A stretch of 6,250 bases of DNA from Pseudomonadota bacterium (lineage in GTDB: Bacteria; Pseudomonadota; Gammaproteobacteria; Xanthomonadales; Xanthomonadaceae), in the NCBI GenBank assembly GCA_023391775.1, contig JAEWAG010000382.1:1-6250 (forward strand). Reading direction: 5' to 3'. A program made the position numbers and the translations under genes. The notes beneath the pieces are model-generated. The model searched no databases, was not told the DNA's origin, and saw nothing but the letters and a program-made list of their open reading frames with translations. Positions 1 through 5,597 of the stretch are shown in pieces (within the stretch, counting starts at the first letter, position 1; the number at the start of each line of letters is the position of its first letter).

Positions 1-634
1 CGATGGTGCGGAACACGCGGTCGCCGAAGTGCTCGGTGAGCTCGGCCGACACCGCGTTGGCCAGGTTGTTGCGCACGTCGAACATGGTGCGCAGCACGCC
101 CTCGATCTCCAGCGCCGGGTTGAGCTGCTGGCGCAGCGCCTCGATGGTCTCCATCAGCGCGCTCAGGCCTTCCAGCGCGTAGTACTCGCACTGCATCGGC
201 ACGATCACCGAATCGGCCGCGGTCAGCGCGTTGAGGGTCAGCAGCGACAGCGCGGGCGGGCAGTCGATGATGATGAAGTCGTAATCGCCGCGCAGCGGTT
301 CCAGCGCCGCCTTGAGCCGCTGCTCGCGCGCCTCGGCGTCCATCAGCTGGATCTCGGCGGCGGTCAGGTCGATGTTGCCCGGCAGCAGGTCGAACTCCTC
401 GGCGGTGCGGACGATGGTCGCCCGCGCCTCGCGTTCGCCCAGCAGCACGTCGCAGGTGGAGGCCTCCAGCTCGCGCTTGTCCACGCCGCTGCCCATGGTC
501 GCGTTGCCCTGGGCATCCAGGTCGACGAGCAGGACCCGGCGCGGTGCCCGCGCCAGGGCGGCGGCCAGGTTGACCGCCGTGGTGGTCTTGCCGACGCCGC
601 CCTTCTGGTTGGCGACGGCGATGATGCGGGCCAT
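1..634 (-). CDS. parA: Chromosome-partitioning ATPase ParA (Soj type), C-terminus cut off by window edge
   Basis: ParA is a deviant-Walker ATPase that binds DNA non-specifically as an ATP dimer and, with ParB bound at parS sites, segregates the replication origin region. The 211 residues present open with MARIIAVANQ and the deviant Walker A motif KGGVGKTT (residues 11-18, with signature K11 and K16). They continue with the A' motif VDLDAQGN (37-44) and a Walker B strand ending IIIDCPPA (121-128, D124). The absence of a long N-terminal helix-turn-helix domain fits the short chromosomal Soj type of about 260 residues, so roughly 50 residues and the stop lie beyond base 1. The ATG at 634 is preceded by GAGG eight bases upstream. 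A second in-frame ATG lies at 682, but it would add 16 mostly Pro/Ala residues before the conserved start, so I prefer 634. It follows rsmG by 58 bases on the same strand, the usual arrangement, and parB is expected next. Identification is secure. Confidence 0.95.
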   Translation of the reverse strand, partial: MARIIAVANQKGGVGKTTTAVNLAAALARAPRRVLLVDLDAQGNATMGSGVDKRELEASTCDVLLGEREARATIVRTAEEFDLLPGNIDLTAAEIQLMDAEAREQRLKAALEPLRGDYDFIIIDCPPALSLLTLNALTAADSVIVPMQCEYYALEGLSALMETIEALRQQLNPALEIEGVLRTMFDVRNNLANAVSAELTEHFGDRVFRTI

Positions 635-692
635 GGGCGGAGCCTCGGGGACTGGGGACGCGTACGGTCCGGGACGGGCCATTATGCGGATT

Positions 693-1331
693 TCACGCCG
701 CCCGGCCCACCTCGACCAGGTGCCGCTCCGCCGCCAGGCCCGGGACCGAAAGCGGATGCACGGCCACGGCGGCCCAGCCGGCGGGCAGGGCGGCGATCTC
801 TTCGACCGGGTCGACGCCCTTCATCGCCAGCAGGCGGCCATCGGCGGCCAGCAGGTGCCCGCCGACCTCCAGGATGCCGGTCAGGGTGTCCAGGGCGCGG
901 GCGGTGATCTGCGCGTAGGCGCCGGGCTCGGCCACCGCCTCGGCGCGCGATTCGACCACCCGCGCGTTGCCCAGCTTCAGCTGGCGCACGGCCTCGCGCA
1001 GGAAGCGGGCCTTCTTGCCGTTGCTCTCCACCAGGGTGACCTGCACGTCGGGCCGGGCGATCGCCAGCGGGATGCCGGGCAGCCCGGGGCCGGTGCCCAG
1101 GTCGGCCAGCGCGCCGGGGCGCACGAACGGCTGCATGGCCAGCGAGTCCAGCAGGTGGCGGGTGACCATCTCGTCCGGGTCGCGGATGGCGGTGAGGTTG
1201 TAGGTGCGGTTCCAGCGCAGCAGCAGCGCCAGGTAGTCCAGCAGCGGGTTCGACAGCGCGGCATCCAGGCCCAGCGGGACCAGCCCGTCGGCCAGGCGCT
1301 GGCGCAGGGATTCGGGAAGGGGGGTATCCAT
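693..1331 (-). CDS. rsmG: 16S rRNA (guanine-N7)-methyltransferase RsmG (GidB)
   Basis: RsmG uses S-adenosylmethionine to methylate N7 of G527 in the 530 loop of 16S rRNA; in other bacteria its loss gives low-level streptomycin resistance. The 212-residue product matches the family's usual length. Visible family motifs are [13 protein letters not shown] (39-51), the HLLDSL segment (59-64), the glycine-rich SAM-binding loop [14 protein letters not shown] (77-90), the acidic strand end [12 protein letters not shown] (100-111, E102) and ITARAL (142-147), the counterpart of the conserved SRA region. The ATG at 1331 lies 7 bases after the stop of the upstream phosphopantetheinyl transferase gene and has no clear Shine-Dalgarno sequence. 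A GATAAT box lies seven bases before it, so the gene may be read both from the operon and from its own leaderless transcript. parA follows downstream. Identification is secure. Confidence 0.96.
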   Translation of the reverse strand: MDTPLPESLRQRLADGLVPLGLDAALSNPLLDYLALLLRWNRTYNLTAIRDPDEMVTRHLLDSLAMQPFVRPGALADLGTGPGLPGIPLAIARPDVQVTLVESNGKKARFLREAVRQLKLGNARVVESRAEAVAEPGAYAQITARALDTLTGILEVGGHLLAADGRLLAMKGVDPVEEIAALPAGWAAVAVHPLSVPGLAAERHLVEVGRAA

Positions 1332-1337
1332 GGCGCG

Positions 1338-1343
1338 ATTATC
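1338..1343 (-). promoter_or_regulatory. Candidate -10 box for a leaderless rsmG transcript
   Basis: On the minus strand the sequence reads GATAAT, six bases, then the rsmG ATG. GATAAT matches the sigma-70 -10 consensus at five of six positions, and a start seven bases downstream falls on the A of the ATG. The box contains the TAA stop codon of the upstream gene. No good -35 is seen at 16-18 bp, which weakens the call. Confidence 0.4.
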
Positions 1344-1944
1344 GCCGCTGCGGCGGCTGCCGGGGTTTCCATGCCAGCGCGGCGTGGTAGCCGGCCATCG
1401 GCACCCACTCCTGCAGATGCCACTGGCCCGGCTCGCCCAGGGCCGGGTCGCAGGCCTGCAGGCGCAGCGGCGCCTCCGGGTCCGGAGCCTGGAACTGCAG
1501 CCGGTCCAGGCCGAAGGCCAGGCCGCGCCCGTGCGCCTTCAGCACCGCCTCCTTGGCACACCACAGGCGCAGGAACTGGGCCTCGCGGGCATGTGCCGGC
1601 AGCGCCTGCAGCCAGTCGGCCTCGGCCGGCGCGAAGAACCGCTGCGCCAGTTCCAGCACCCGCGGCCGCGGTCGCAGGCGCTCCAGGTCCACGCCCAGCA
1701 TCACCTCGTGGCCGACGGCCAGCAGCAGGTGCTCGCCGCTGTGGCTCCAGCCCGCATCGCGGTCGGCATAGGGCTCCAGCAGGCGGGGTCGCCCATGCGC
1801 GTCGCGCTCCAGCGGCAGGGGCTGTTCCGGCGCGCGGTGCAGCCACTGCGCCAGCGTCGCGTGCACCTGCGGCTCACCGCGCTGGCCGGGCTGATACGGC
1901 AGCGCCTGCACCTGCACCGGGCCGAACTGCCACGCCTGTGCCAT
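1339..1944 (-). CDS. 4'-phosphopantetheinyl transferase, Sfp/HetI-like
   Basis: This family transfers the 4'-phosphopantetheine arm from coenzyme A to a conserved serine of carrier proteins, activating the ACP, PCP or aryl-carrier domains of fatty acid, polyketide, non-ribosomal peptide or pigment pathways. The 201-residue protein shows the family pattern: a basic substrate-facing segment DAHGRPRL (48-55), [11 protein letters not shown] (67-77), the Mg-binding motif GVDLE (84-88, D86 and E88), RFFAPAE (102-108) and the second motif [16 protein letters not shown] (127-142, with K131, E132 and K136). About 200 residues is at the short end of the Sfp type and much longer than AcpS. No carrier protein or synthase gene lies in the window, so its partner cannot be read here; in xanthomonads such enzymes serve pigment and secondary metabolism. 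It appears to be first in the unit with rsmG and parA. The ATG at 1944 is the first in frame but has a poor ribosome binding site. Confidence 0.9.
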   Translation of the reverse strand: MAQAWQFGPVQVQALPYQPGQRGEPQVHATLAQWLHRAPEQPLPLERDAHGRPRLLEPYADRDAGWSHSGEHLLLAVGHEVMLGVDLERLRPRPRVLELAQRFFAPAEADWLQALPAHAREAQFLRLWCAKEAVLKAHGRGLAFGLDRLQFQAPDPEAPLRLQACDPALGEPGQWHLQEWVPMAGYHAALAWKPRQPPQRR

Positions 1945-2006
1945 CAGGCGGCCACCACGCGCCCACCACGCAGGTGAACGCCCGCAACGCGGTATACGGG
2001 CACTTC

Positions 2007-2020
2007 ACGCCGCAGGGCGT
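2007..2020. repeat. Small inverted repeat in the divergent spacer
   Basis: The arms ACGCC (2007-2011) and GGCGT (2016-2020) are perfectly complementary around a four-base centre. The repeat sits in the 135-bp spacer between the phosphopantetheinyl transferase (minus) and the GlsB-type gene (plus). Ten bases to its left is a GTATAC palindrome that gives TATACC on the minus strand, a weak -10 candidate for the transferase operon about 45 bases before its ATG. In GC-rich DNA five-base arms can arise by chance. Confidence 0.25.
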
Positions 2021-2034
2021 CTGATGGCCCCGTA

Positions 2035-2050
2035 CATCCCGCACGGGATG
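2035..2050. repeat. 16-bp inverted repeat upstream of the GlsB-type gene, possible operator or leader hairpin
   Basis: CATCCCG (2035-2041) and CGGGATG (2044-2050) are perfect inverted arms around CA. The element ends 29 bases before the ATG at 2080 and 13 bases before the GGAGG. It could be a repressor or activator site on DNA, or part of the mRNA leader. A two-base loop would make the RNA hairpin lose its innermost pairs, so a protein-binding site is slightly more likely. No known regulator consensus was recognised. Confidence 0.4.
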
Positions 2051-2063
2051 CGACTGGCCAAAT

Positions 2064-2074
2064 GGAGGAAAGGG
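2064..2074 (+). promoter_or_regulatory. Ribosome binding site that fixes the GlsB-type gene start
   Basis: The purine-rich run GGAGGAAAGGG precedes the ATG at 2080. An in-frame ATG at 2062 overlaps this run by one base, so starting there would place the ribosome binding site inside the coding sequence. This supports the start at 2080. Confidence 0.7.
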
Positions 2075-2079
2075 ACATC

Positions 2080-2331
2080 ATGGGCATCATCATCTGGTTG
2101 ATCGTGGGCGGCATCGTGGGTTGGCTTGCGAGCCTCATCATGCGCCGCGATGCGCAGCAGGGCATCCTGCTGAACATCATTGTCGGCATCATCGGCGCTG
2201 TGCTGGCCGGCTGGATCTTCGGCGGTGGCATCAACGAGGCCATCACCATCCGCACCTTCCTGTTCTCGATCATCGGCGCGGTGATACTGCTGGCGATCGT
2301 CAACCTGTTCACCCGCGGCCGCGTGCGCTGA
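2080..2331 (+). CDS. GlsB/YeaQ/YmgE family (transglycosylase-associated) small membrane protein
   Basis: The 83-residue protein is very hydrophobic and glycine-rich, with three predicted membrane segments (about 3-20, 29-47 and 58-77) separated by a short basic turn (RRDAQQG, 22-28) and a polar turn (GGGINEAITIR, 48-58), ending in a basic tail (TRGRVR). MGIIIWLIVGGIVGWLAS followed by a GxxxNIIVGIIGAVLAGW segment is typical of the family named transglycosylase-associated protein. Members lie in the inner membrane and are often induced by stress or stationary phase; their molecular role is not well defined, and the name does not imply transglycosylase activity. The start at 2080 is chosen over the in-frame ATG at 2062 because of the ribosome binding site. 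It is a single gene: divergent from the phosphopantetheinyl transferase, convergent with exonuclease III, and closed by a strong hairpin. Confidence 0.9.
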   Translation: MGIIIWLIVGGIVGWLASLIMRRDAQQGILLNIIVGIIGAVLAGWIFGGGINEAITIRTFLFSIIGAVILLAIVNLFTRGRVR

Positions 2332-2358
2332 CGCCGCAGCAGCGAAAGGACGAGGAGT

Positions 2359-2390
2359 CGAAGGCCCGGGTTTCCCGGGCCTTCGTCTTT
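2359..2390. terminator. Rho-independent terminator between convergent genes, likely bidirectional
   Basis: A perfect 12-bp stem (2359-2370 with 2374-2385, core AAGGCCCGGG / CCCGGGCCTT) closes on a TTT loop and is followed on the plus strand by TCTTT. It lies 27 bases after the GlsB-type stop and 16 bases beyond the exonuclease III stop on the other strand. On the minus strand the hairpin is followed by a less T-rich tract (ACTCCTCGTCCTTT), so termination is probably stronger for the plus-strand gene. Confidence 0.85.
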
Positions 2391-2401
2391 GCGCGGACCG
2401 G

Positions 2402-3172
2402 TCAGGAAGCCAGTTCCACCCATGCCGGGGCGTGGTCGCTGGGCCGCTCCCACGTGCGCGGCTCGCGGTCGATGCCGGCTGCCTGCACTTGGCCGCGCAG
2501 TGCTTCGGATACCAGGGTCAGGTCGATGCGCAGGCCGAGGTTGCGGCGGAACGCGGCCTGGCGGTAGTCCCACCAGCTGAACTGGCCGGCGTCCTGGTGC
2601 AGCAGCCGGTAGCCGTCGTGCAGGCCCAGGTCCAGCAGCGACTGCAGCGCGGCGCGCTCCGGCGCCGAGGTCAGGATGTGGGTGTCGTTCCACACCGCCG
2701 GGTCGTGCACATCGCGCTCATCCGGAGCGATGTTGAAGTCGCCCAGCACCACCAGCTTCGGATGCTGGCGCAGCTCCTGCTCCAGCCAGACGCGCACCGC
2801 CGCCAGCCAGGCCAGCTTGAGCTCGTACTTGTCCGTGCCCACGTCCTGGCCATTGACCACGTACAGGTTGACCACGCGCAGGTCGCCGAAGGTGGCGCTG
2901 ATCGCGCGCTTGTGCTCGTGCTCGAAGCCGGGCACGCCGACCAGGACGTCGGTGGGCGCCTCGCGCGAGAGGATCGCCACGCCGTTGTAGGTCTTCTGCC
3001 CGGAGAAAACGCTGCGGTAGCCCAGCGCCGCCAGGGTGGCATCCGGGAATTTGTGGTCCTCCAGCTTGGTTTCCTGGATGCCGACGATGTCCGGCCCGAA
3101 GCCGCGCAGCCACTGCTCCAGATGGGGCAGGCGCACGTTGAGGGAGTTGACGTTCCAGCTGGCGATTTTCAC
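2402..3172 (-). CDS. xthA: Exodeoxyribonuclease III (AP endonuclease, EEP family)
   Basis: Exonuclease III is a Mg-dependent cytoplasmic repair enzyme that cuts the backbone 5' of abasic sites, removes blocked 3' ends and degrades one strand of duplex DNA 3' to 5'. The 256 residues carry every catalytic motif: SWNVNSL (5-11, N7), QETK (33-36, metal ligand E34), NLYVVNG (102-108, Y104), GDFNIAP (144-150, D145 and N147), FSWWDYR (198-204), LRIDLTLVS (214-222, D217) and the final ERPSDHAPAWVEL (242-254, D246 and catalytic H247). Length is close to the Xth family's usual 250-270. The start is a GTG (3172-3170), chosen because the protein then begins MKIASWNVNSL as the family does; AGG lies about 12 bases upstream, a weak site. 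It converges on the GlsB-type gene and has 162 bp upstream to hxlR, in which I cannot identify a clear promoter. E. coli has two enzymes of this superclass; this one is clearly the Xth type. Confidence 0.96.
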   Translation of the reverse strand: MKIASWNVNSLNVRLPHLEQWLRGFGPDIVGIQETKLEDHKFPDATLAALGYRSVFSGQKTYNGVAILSREAPTDVLVGVPGFEHEHKRAISATFGDLRVVNLYVVNGQDVGTDKYELKLAWLAAVRVWLEQELRQHPKLVVLGDFNIAPDERDVHDPAVWNDTHILTSAPERAALQSLLDLGLHDGYRLLHQDAGQFSWWDYRQAAFRRNLGLRIDLTLVSEALRGQVQAAGIDREPRTWERPSDHAPAWVELAS

Positions 3173-3334
3173 GAAGCGGGATGACCTTTCTGCGCCCTTG
3201 GGCGACGGTGGTGGGGCCGCCTGCCTGCACCGGGCATGCGGTCGAAACCCCGCTATTTCAGCACAGGCGCTCGTGGCACGGGCCGGATGCAGTGTCCGGT
3301 GCGCGGGTGCCGCGGAGGGAACCGGCTCCGGCGC

Positions 3335-3673
3335 TCAACGTGCCCGCAGCCACTGCAGCAGGCCGTCCAGGGCCGGGCACAGGGACTGGCCCCAGGCGCT
3401 CAGGCGGTATTCCACGCGCGGCGGCACTTCCGGATACACCGTGCGCACGACCAGGCCGTCGGCCTCCAGCTGGCGCAGCTGCTGGGCCAGCATCTTCTGC
3501 GAAACCTGCGGGATCAGTCGCTCAAGGTCCGAGTAGCGCTGCACCTTGCCGTCGAACAGGTGGAACAGGATCAGCAGCTTCCAGCGCCCGCCCAGCAGGC
3601 GCACCACCGCTTCCACCCCGGCGGCGGCGGATTCGGGCGTGTGCTGCACGTGGCTTACCGCGTCGTCAGCCAC
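3335..3673 (-). CDS. HxlR-family winged helix-turn-helix transcriptional regulator
   Basis: The 112-residue protein has the length and pattern of HxlR regulators, dimeric winged-helix DNA-binding proteins that often sense reactive electrophiles, quinones or oxidants. Visible features are LLGGRWKLLILFHLFDG (26-42), YSDLERLIPQVSQKML (47-62, with the recognition helix toward its end), AQQLRQLEADGLV (63-75), the wing VYPEVPPRVEYRLSAWG (79-95) and the C-terminal dimerisation helix (96-112). Its only cysteine is C99 in that helix; the N-terminal redox cysteine of YodB- and HypR-type sensors is missing, so a cysteine-switch mechanism at that position is unlikely. The GTG at 3673 is the furthest upstream start possible because a TAA codon lies directly before it. 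It is divergent from the NTF2-like gene, which it probably controls together with itself. No terminator is evident after its stop. Confidence 0.92.
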   Translation of the reverse strand: MADDAVSHVQHTPESAAAGVEAVVRLLGGRWKLLILFHLFDGKVQRYSDLERLIPQVSQKMLAQQLRQLEADGLVVRTVYPEVPPRVEYRLSAWGQSLCPALDGLLQWLRAR

Positions 3674-3693
3674 TTACTTTCCCGTGCGTTCTT

Positions 3694-3717
3694 GTGGGCC
3701 GCTGAGCGTAGGACCAC
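3694..3717. promoter_or_regulatory. Imperfect inverted repeat, possible HxlR operator
   Basis: GTGGGCC (3694-3700) and GGACCAC (3711-3717) are inverted with one mismatch around a ten-base spacer. The element covers the proposed hxlR -10 box and lies in the 79-bp region shared with the NTF2-like gene. A dimeric winged-helix protein would suit two half-sites about two helical turns apart. The assignment rests on position and partial symmetry only. Confidence 0.3.
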
Positions 3718-3733
3718 GATGCGTGCCTCGCAA
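3705..3733 (-). promoter_or_regulatory. Candidate sigma-70 promoter of the hxlR gene
   Basis: On the minus strand TTGCGA (3733-3728) and TACGCT (3710-3705) are separated by exactly 17 bp. They match the consensus at four of six (-35) and three of six (-10, including the key first, second and last bases). A start near 3698 would give a leader of about 25 bases before the GTG. For the opposite gene only a very weak TTGTGG (3692) / CACGAT (3715) pair is seen, which would overlap this promoter. Confidence 0.35.
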
Positions 3734-3752
3734 GGACACATAGGACGCTGAC

Positions 3753-4079
3753 ATGCACGTTGACATGCCGGAGGCGATCGCCCTCTATCTGCAGGCCGAG
3801 GACACCGACTCGGTCGAGCGCCTCGAAGAGGTGTTCACCGCCGATGCCGAAGTACGCGACGAAGGGCAGGTCATCCGCGGCCTGGCCGACATCGGTGCCT
3901 GGAAGCGCGCGGCCAAGGCGCGCTATCGCTACCGTGTCCAGCCGCTGGCGGCACGGGAAGAGGCCGGCACCTGGCACCTGCGGGTGCGCGTGGCCGGCGA
4001 CTTCCCCGGCAGCCCGGTGGAACTGGCATACACCATCGTCCTGGAGGATGGCCGCATCGCCCGGCTGCGGATCGGCTGA
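3753..4079 (+). CDS. NTF2/SnoaL-like small protein of unknown substrate
   Basis: The 108-residue product resembles the nuclear-transport-factor-2-like fold used by SnoaL-type and ketosteroid-isomerase-type proteins. An N-terminal helix (PEAIALYLQAEDTDSVERLEEVFTAD, 6-31) is followed by AEVRDEGQVIRGLADIGAWKRAAK (32-55), where the 'E-G-x-x-I-x-G' turn and a tryptophan helix are typical. Then come alternating beta strands (56-64, 73-80, 88-96 and 100-107). There is no signal peptide or membrane segment, so it should be cytoplasmic. Such proteins bind small hydrophobic ligands or act as isomerases, hydratases or dehalogenases; no catalytic set can be assigned here. The ATG at 3753 has AGGA seven bases upstream; the next in-frame ATG (3765) has none. 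Divergence from an HxlR regulator suggests inducible expression, possibly by a toxic small molecule. It converges on the aldehyde dehydrogenase gene with 33 bases between stops. Confidence 0.75.
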   Translation: MHVDMPEAIALYLQAEDTDSVERLEEVFTADAEVRDEGQVIRGLADIGAWKRAAKARYRYRVQPLAAREEAGTWHLRVRVAGDFPGSPVELAYTIVLEDGRIARLRIG

Positions 4080-4084
4080 AAGCG

Positions 4085-4114
4085 AAGCGGCAACCCGCGC
4101 CAGGGCCGCCGCTT
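4085..4114. terminator. Weak hairpin between convergent stops, doubtful terminator
   Basis: AAGCGGC (4085-4091) and GCCGCTT (4108-4114) form a perfect 7-bp inverted repeat with a 16-base loop in the 33-base gap between the NTF2-like and aldehyde dehydrogenase genes, reaching into the latter's stop codon. There is no T-run on either side, so it is at most a weak or Rho-assisted terminator. Confidence 0.25.
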
Positions 4115-5558
4115 AGCGCACCAGGAAGTCCAGCAGTTTCGCCACCGGTGCATAGGGCGGCTTGAGCAGGTCGCTGGCGCTGCGGCGCGACTGCCACAGC
4201 ACCGGCAGCTGCTTGCTGAAGGCATCGAAGCCGGCGCGGCCGTGGTAGGCGCCCATGCCGCTGGCGCCCACGCCGCCAAAGGGCAGGTGTTCGGCGGCGA
4301 AGTGCAGCAGGGTGTCGTTGACGGTGACCCCGCCGGCCAGGGTGGCGCGCAGCACCTGTTCGGCCTCGGCGCGGTTGCCGAACGGATACAGCGCCAGCGG
4401 ACGCGGACGCGCGTTGACGAAACCGATCGCCTGCTCCAGCGAATCCACCGCCAGCACCGGCAGGATCGGGCCGAAGATCTCCTCGCGCATCAGGGCGATG
4501 TCCTGCGGCGGATCGACGACCACCATCGGCGCAAACACGCGGCGCGCCGGGTCGTGGCCTTCGGCCAGTGGCAGCACCTCGCAACCACGTTCGCGGGCCT
4601 CGTCCAGCCACTGCTGCAGGCGGGCGAACTGGGCCTCGTCGATGATCCGGGTGTAGTCGGCGGCGTCGCCGCGCAGGTCCGGCCAGCGGGCCGCCGCTTC
4701 GGCCTTGAGTGCCTGCACCAGCGCGTCGCGGCGTGCCTTGCCGACCACCAGCACGTAGTCCGGTGCGATGCAGGTCTGGCCGCCGTTGAACCACTTGCCG
4801 GTCGCCAGTCGCGCCGCGGCCCGGTCCAGCGGAGCGCCCGGGCAGACGATGGCCGGCGACTTGCCCCCCAGCTCAAGGGTCAGCGGGGTCAGGTTGGGCG
4901 CGGCGGCGGCCATCACCTTGCGGCCGACCGCGGTGGAGCCGGTGAACACCAGGTGGTCCAGCGGCAGGGCGGCAAAGGCGGCGCCCACGTCCGCGCCGCC
5001 CTGGGCCACGGCCACGCGGTCGGCCGGGAACACCTCGCCGAGCAGCTCGCGCAGGAAACGCGAGGTGGCCGGGGTGGATTCGGAGGGCTTGAGGAACTCG
5101 TGGTTGCCCGCGGCGACGGCGGTAGCCAGCGGCACCAGGGCCAGGTTCACCGGGTAGTTCCACGGCGAGATCACCCCGACCACGCCCAGCGGCTCGTTGC
5201 GCAGCTGCGCGCGCGCCGGCCACAGCCGCCAGCCGGCGGAGACCCGGCGCGGCCGCATCCAGGCGCGCAGGTTGTCGAGCATCATGTCGATGGTGGTGAG
5301 CACCGGCATGCCCTCGGCCAGCAGGCTCTCGTGGCGCGGGCGATGGCCGAAGTCGGCGGCAATCGCCTCGACCATGCGCGGCAGCCGCGCCTTCAGCGCC
5401 GCGCGCAGGGCGCGCAGGTCGTCGCGGCGCTGGTCGTGGCCCGGCTTGTGCGCCTGCCAGGCGGCGCGCAGCGACTGCAGCGTGGGGGCGAGGGCGTCAA
5501 CCGGCGTGGCCGGATCGCCGCGCAGGTGTTCGGCAACGGTGTGGGGTGCGGTTTCCAT
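4113..5558 (-). CDS. Coniferyl aldehyde dehydrogenase-type NAD(P)-dependent aldehyde dehydrogenase
   Basis: The 481-residue protein belongs to the aldehyde dehydrogenase superfamily, oxidising an aldehyde to its acid with NAD(P)+. All core motifs are present: the cofactor-site segment SPWNYPVNLALVPL (131-144, N134), FLKPSE (155-160, K157), FTGSTAVGR (205-213), the general-base motif LELGGKSP (228-235, E229), the nucleophile motif GGQTCIAPDYVL (259-270, C263), EEIFGPILPV (359-368) and PFGGVGASGMG (426-436). The short C-terminal extension with a hydrophobic end (LLDFLVR), IAPDYVL after the cysteine and the SGMGAYHG segment fit the family 3-like class that includes coniferyl aldehyde dehydrogenase and medium- or long-chain fatty aldehyde dehydrogenases. 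Substrate is therefore uncertain: a lignin-derived aromatic aldehyde or a fatty aldehyde. I start at the ATG at 5558; an in-frame GTG at 5603 would overlap the divergent gene. No Shine-Dalgarno is visible and a TACACT box lies at leaderless distance. No other aromatic catabolism gene is nearby. Confidence 0.9.
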   Translation of the reverse strand: METAPHTVAEHLRGDPATPVDALAPTLQSLRAAWQAHKPGHDQRRDDLRALRAALKARLPRMVEAIAADFGHRPRHESLLAEGMPVLTTIDMMLDNLRAWMRPRRVSAGWRLWPARAQLRNEPLGVVGVISPWNYPVNLALVPLATAVAAGNHEFLKPSESTPATSRFLRELLGEVFPADRVAVAQGGADVGAAFAALPLDHLVFTGSTAVGRKVMAAAAPNLTPLTLELGGKSPAIVCPGAPLDRAAARLATGKWFNGGQTCIAPDYVLVVGKARRDALVQALKAEAAARWPDLRGDAADYTRIIDEAQFARLQQWLDEARERGCEVLPLAEGHDPARRVFAPMVVVDPPQDIALMREEIFGPILPVLAVDSLEQAIGFVNARPRPLALYPFGNRAEAEQVLRATLAGGVTVNDTLLHFAAEHLPFGGVGASGMGAYHGRAGFDAFSKQLPVLWQSRRSASDLLKPPYAPVAKLLDFLVR

Positions 5559-5564
5559 CGCCGA

Positions 5565-5570
5565 AGTGTA
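5565..5570 (-). promoter_or_regulatory. Candidate -10 box for leaderless aldehyde dehydrogenase transcript
   Basis: The minus strand reads TACACT, six bases, then ATG. TACACT matches the -10 consensus at four of six positions including the essential T-A and final T. A start seven bases downstream is the A of the ATG at 5558. No ribosome binding site exists upstream, which agrees with a leaderless message. Confidence 0.5.
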
Positions 5571-5589
5571 GGCGGCCCGGGCGCCTACA
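5567..5589. repeat. Dyad-symmetric element joining two divergent promoters
   Basis: TGTAGGCG (5567-5574) and CGCCTACA (5582-5589) are perfect 8-bp inverted arms. The seven-base centre pairs two further bases on each side of one mismatch. The dyad centre (5578) is exactly 20 bases from the A of each divergent start codon (5558 and 5598). The arms run into both -10 boxes, so a protein bound here would cover both promoters. Confidence 0.6.
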
Positions 5590-5591
5590 AT
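5586..5591 (+). promoter_or_regulatory. Candidate -10 box for leaderless gamma carbonic anhydrase transcript
   Basis: TACAAT matches the -10 consensus at five of six positions. Transcription starting seven bases downstream falls on the A of the ATG at 5598. There is no purine-rich ribosome binding site before the ATG, and no good -35 (GAAGTG at 17 bp), so an activator or weak promoter is possible. Confidence 0.6.
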
Positions 5592-5597
5592 GCGCCC

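Noticed and set aside
681..686. CATAAT on the minus strand as a separate parA promoter
   Set aside because: Five of six match to a -10, but no -35 is visible and it overlaps an in-frame ATG; with close upstream genes, read-through is a sufficient explanation.
29..2024. Two long plus-strand frames (29-907 and 312-2024) opposite parA, rsmG and the phosphopantetheinyl transferase
   Set aside because: Low-complexity Arg/Ala/Pro/Gly translations antisense to three clear genes; no motifs.
1971..2024. Tiny open frame from a GTG at about 1974 to TGA at 2024
   Set aside because: About 16 codons, no ribosome binding site and no recognisable product.
1944..2693. Minus-strand frame of 249 codons across the GlsB-type gene, terminator and end of xthA
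   Set aside because: It crosses a strong terminator and covers two well-supported genes in other frames; its Met/Pro-rich stretch is the complement of the membrane-segment codons.
3283..3299. CCGGA / TCCGG inverted repeat after the hxlR stop as a terminator
   Set aside because: Only five base pairs, with no T-run on the minus strand; likely chance in this base composition.
4242..5597. Very long plus-strand open frame antisense to the aldehyde dehydrogenase, running into the carbonic anhydrase frame
   Set aside because: Its translation is His/Gln/Arg/Gly-rich without domains, and the opposite strand carries a complete aldehyde dehydrogenase. It is a stop-poor shadow of GC-rich DNA; only the part from 5598 is real.
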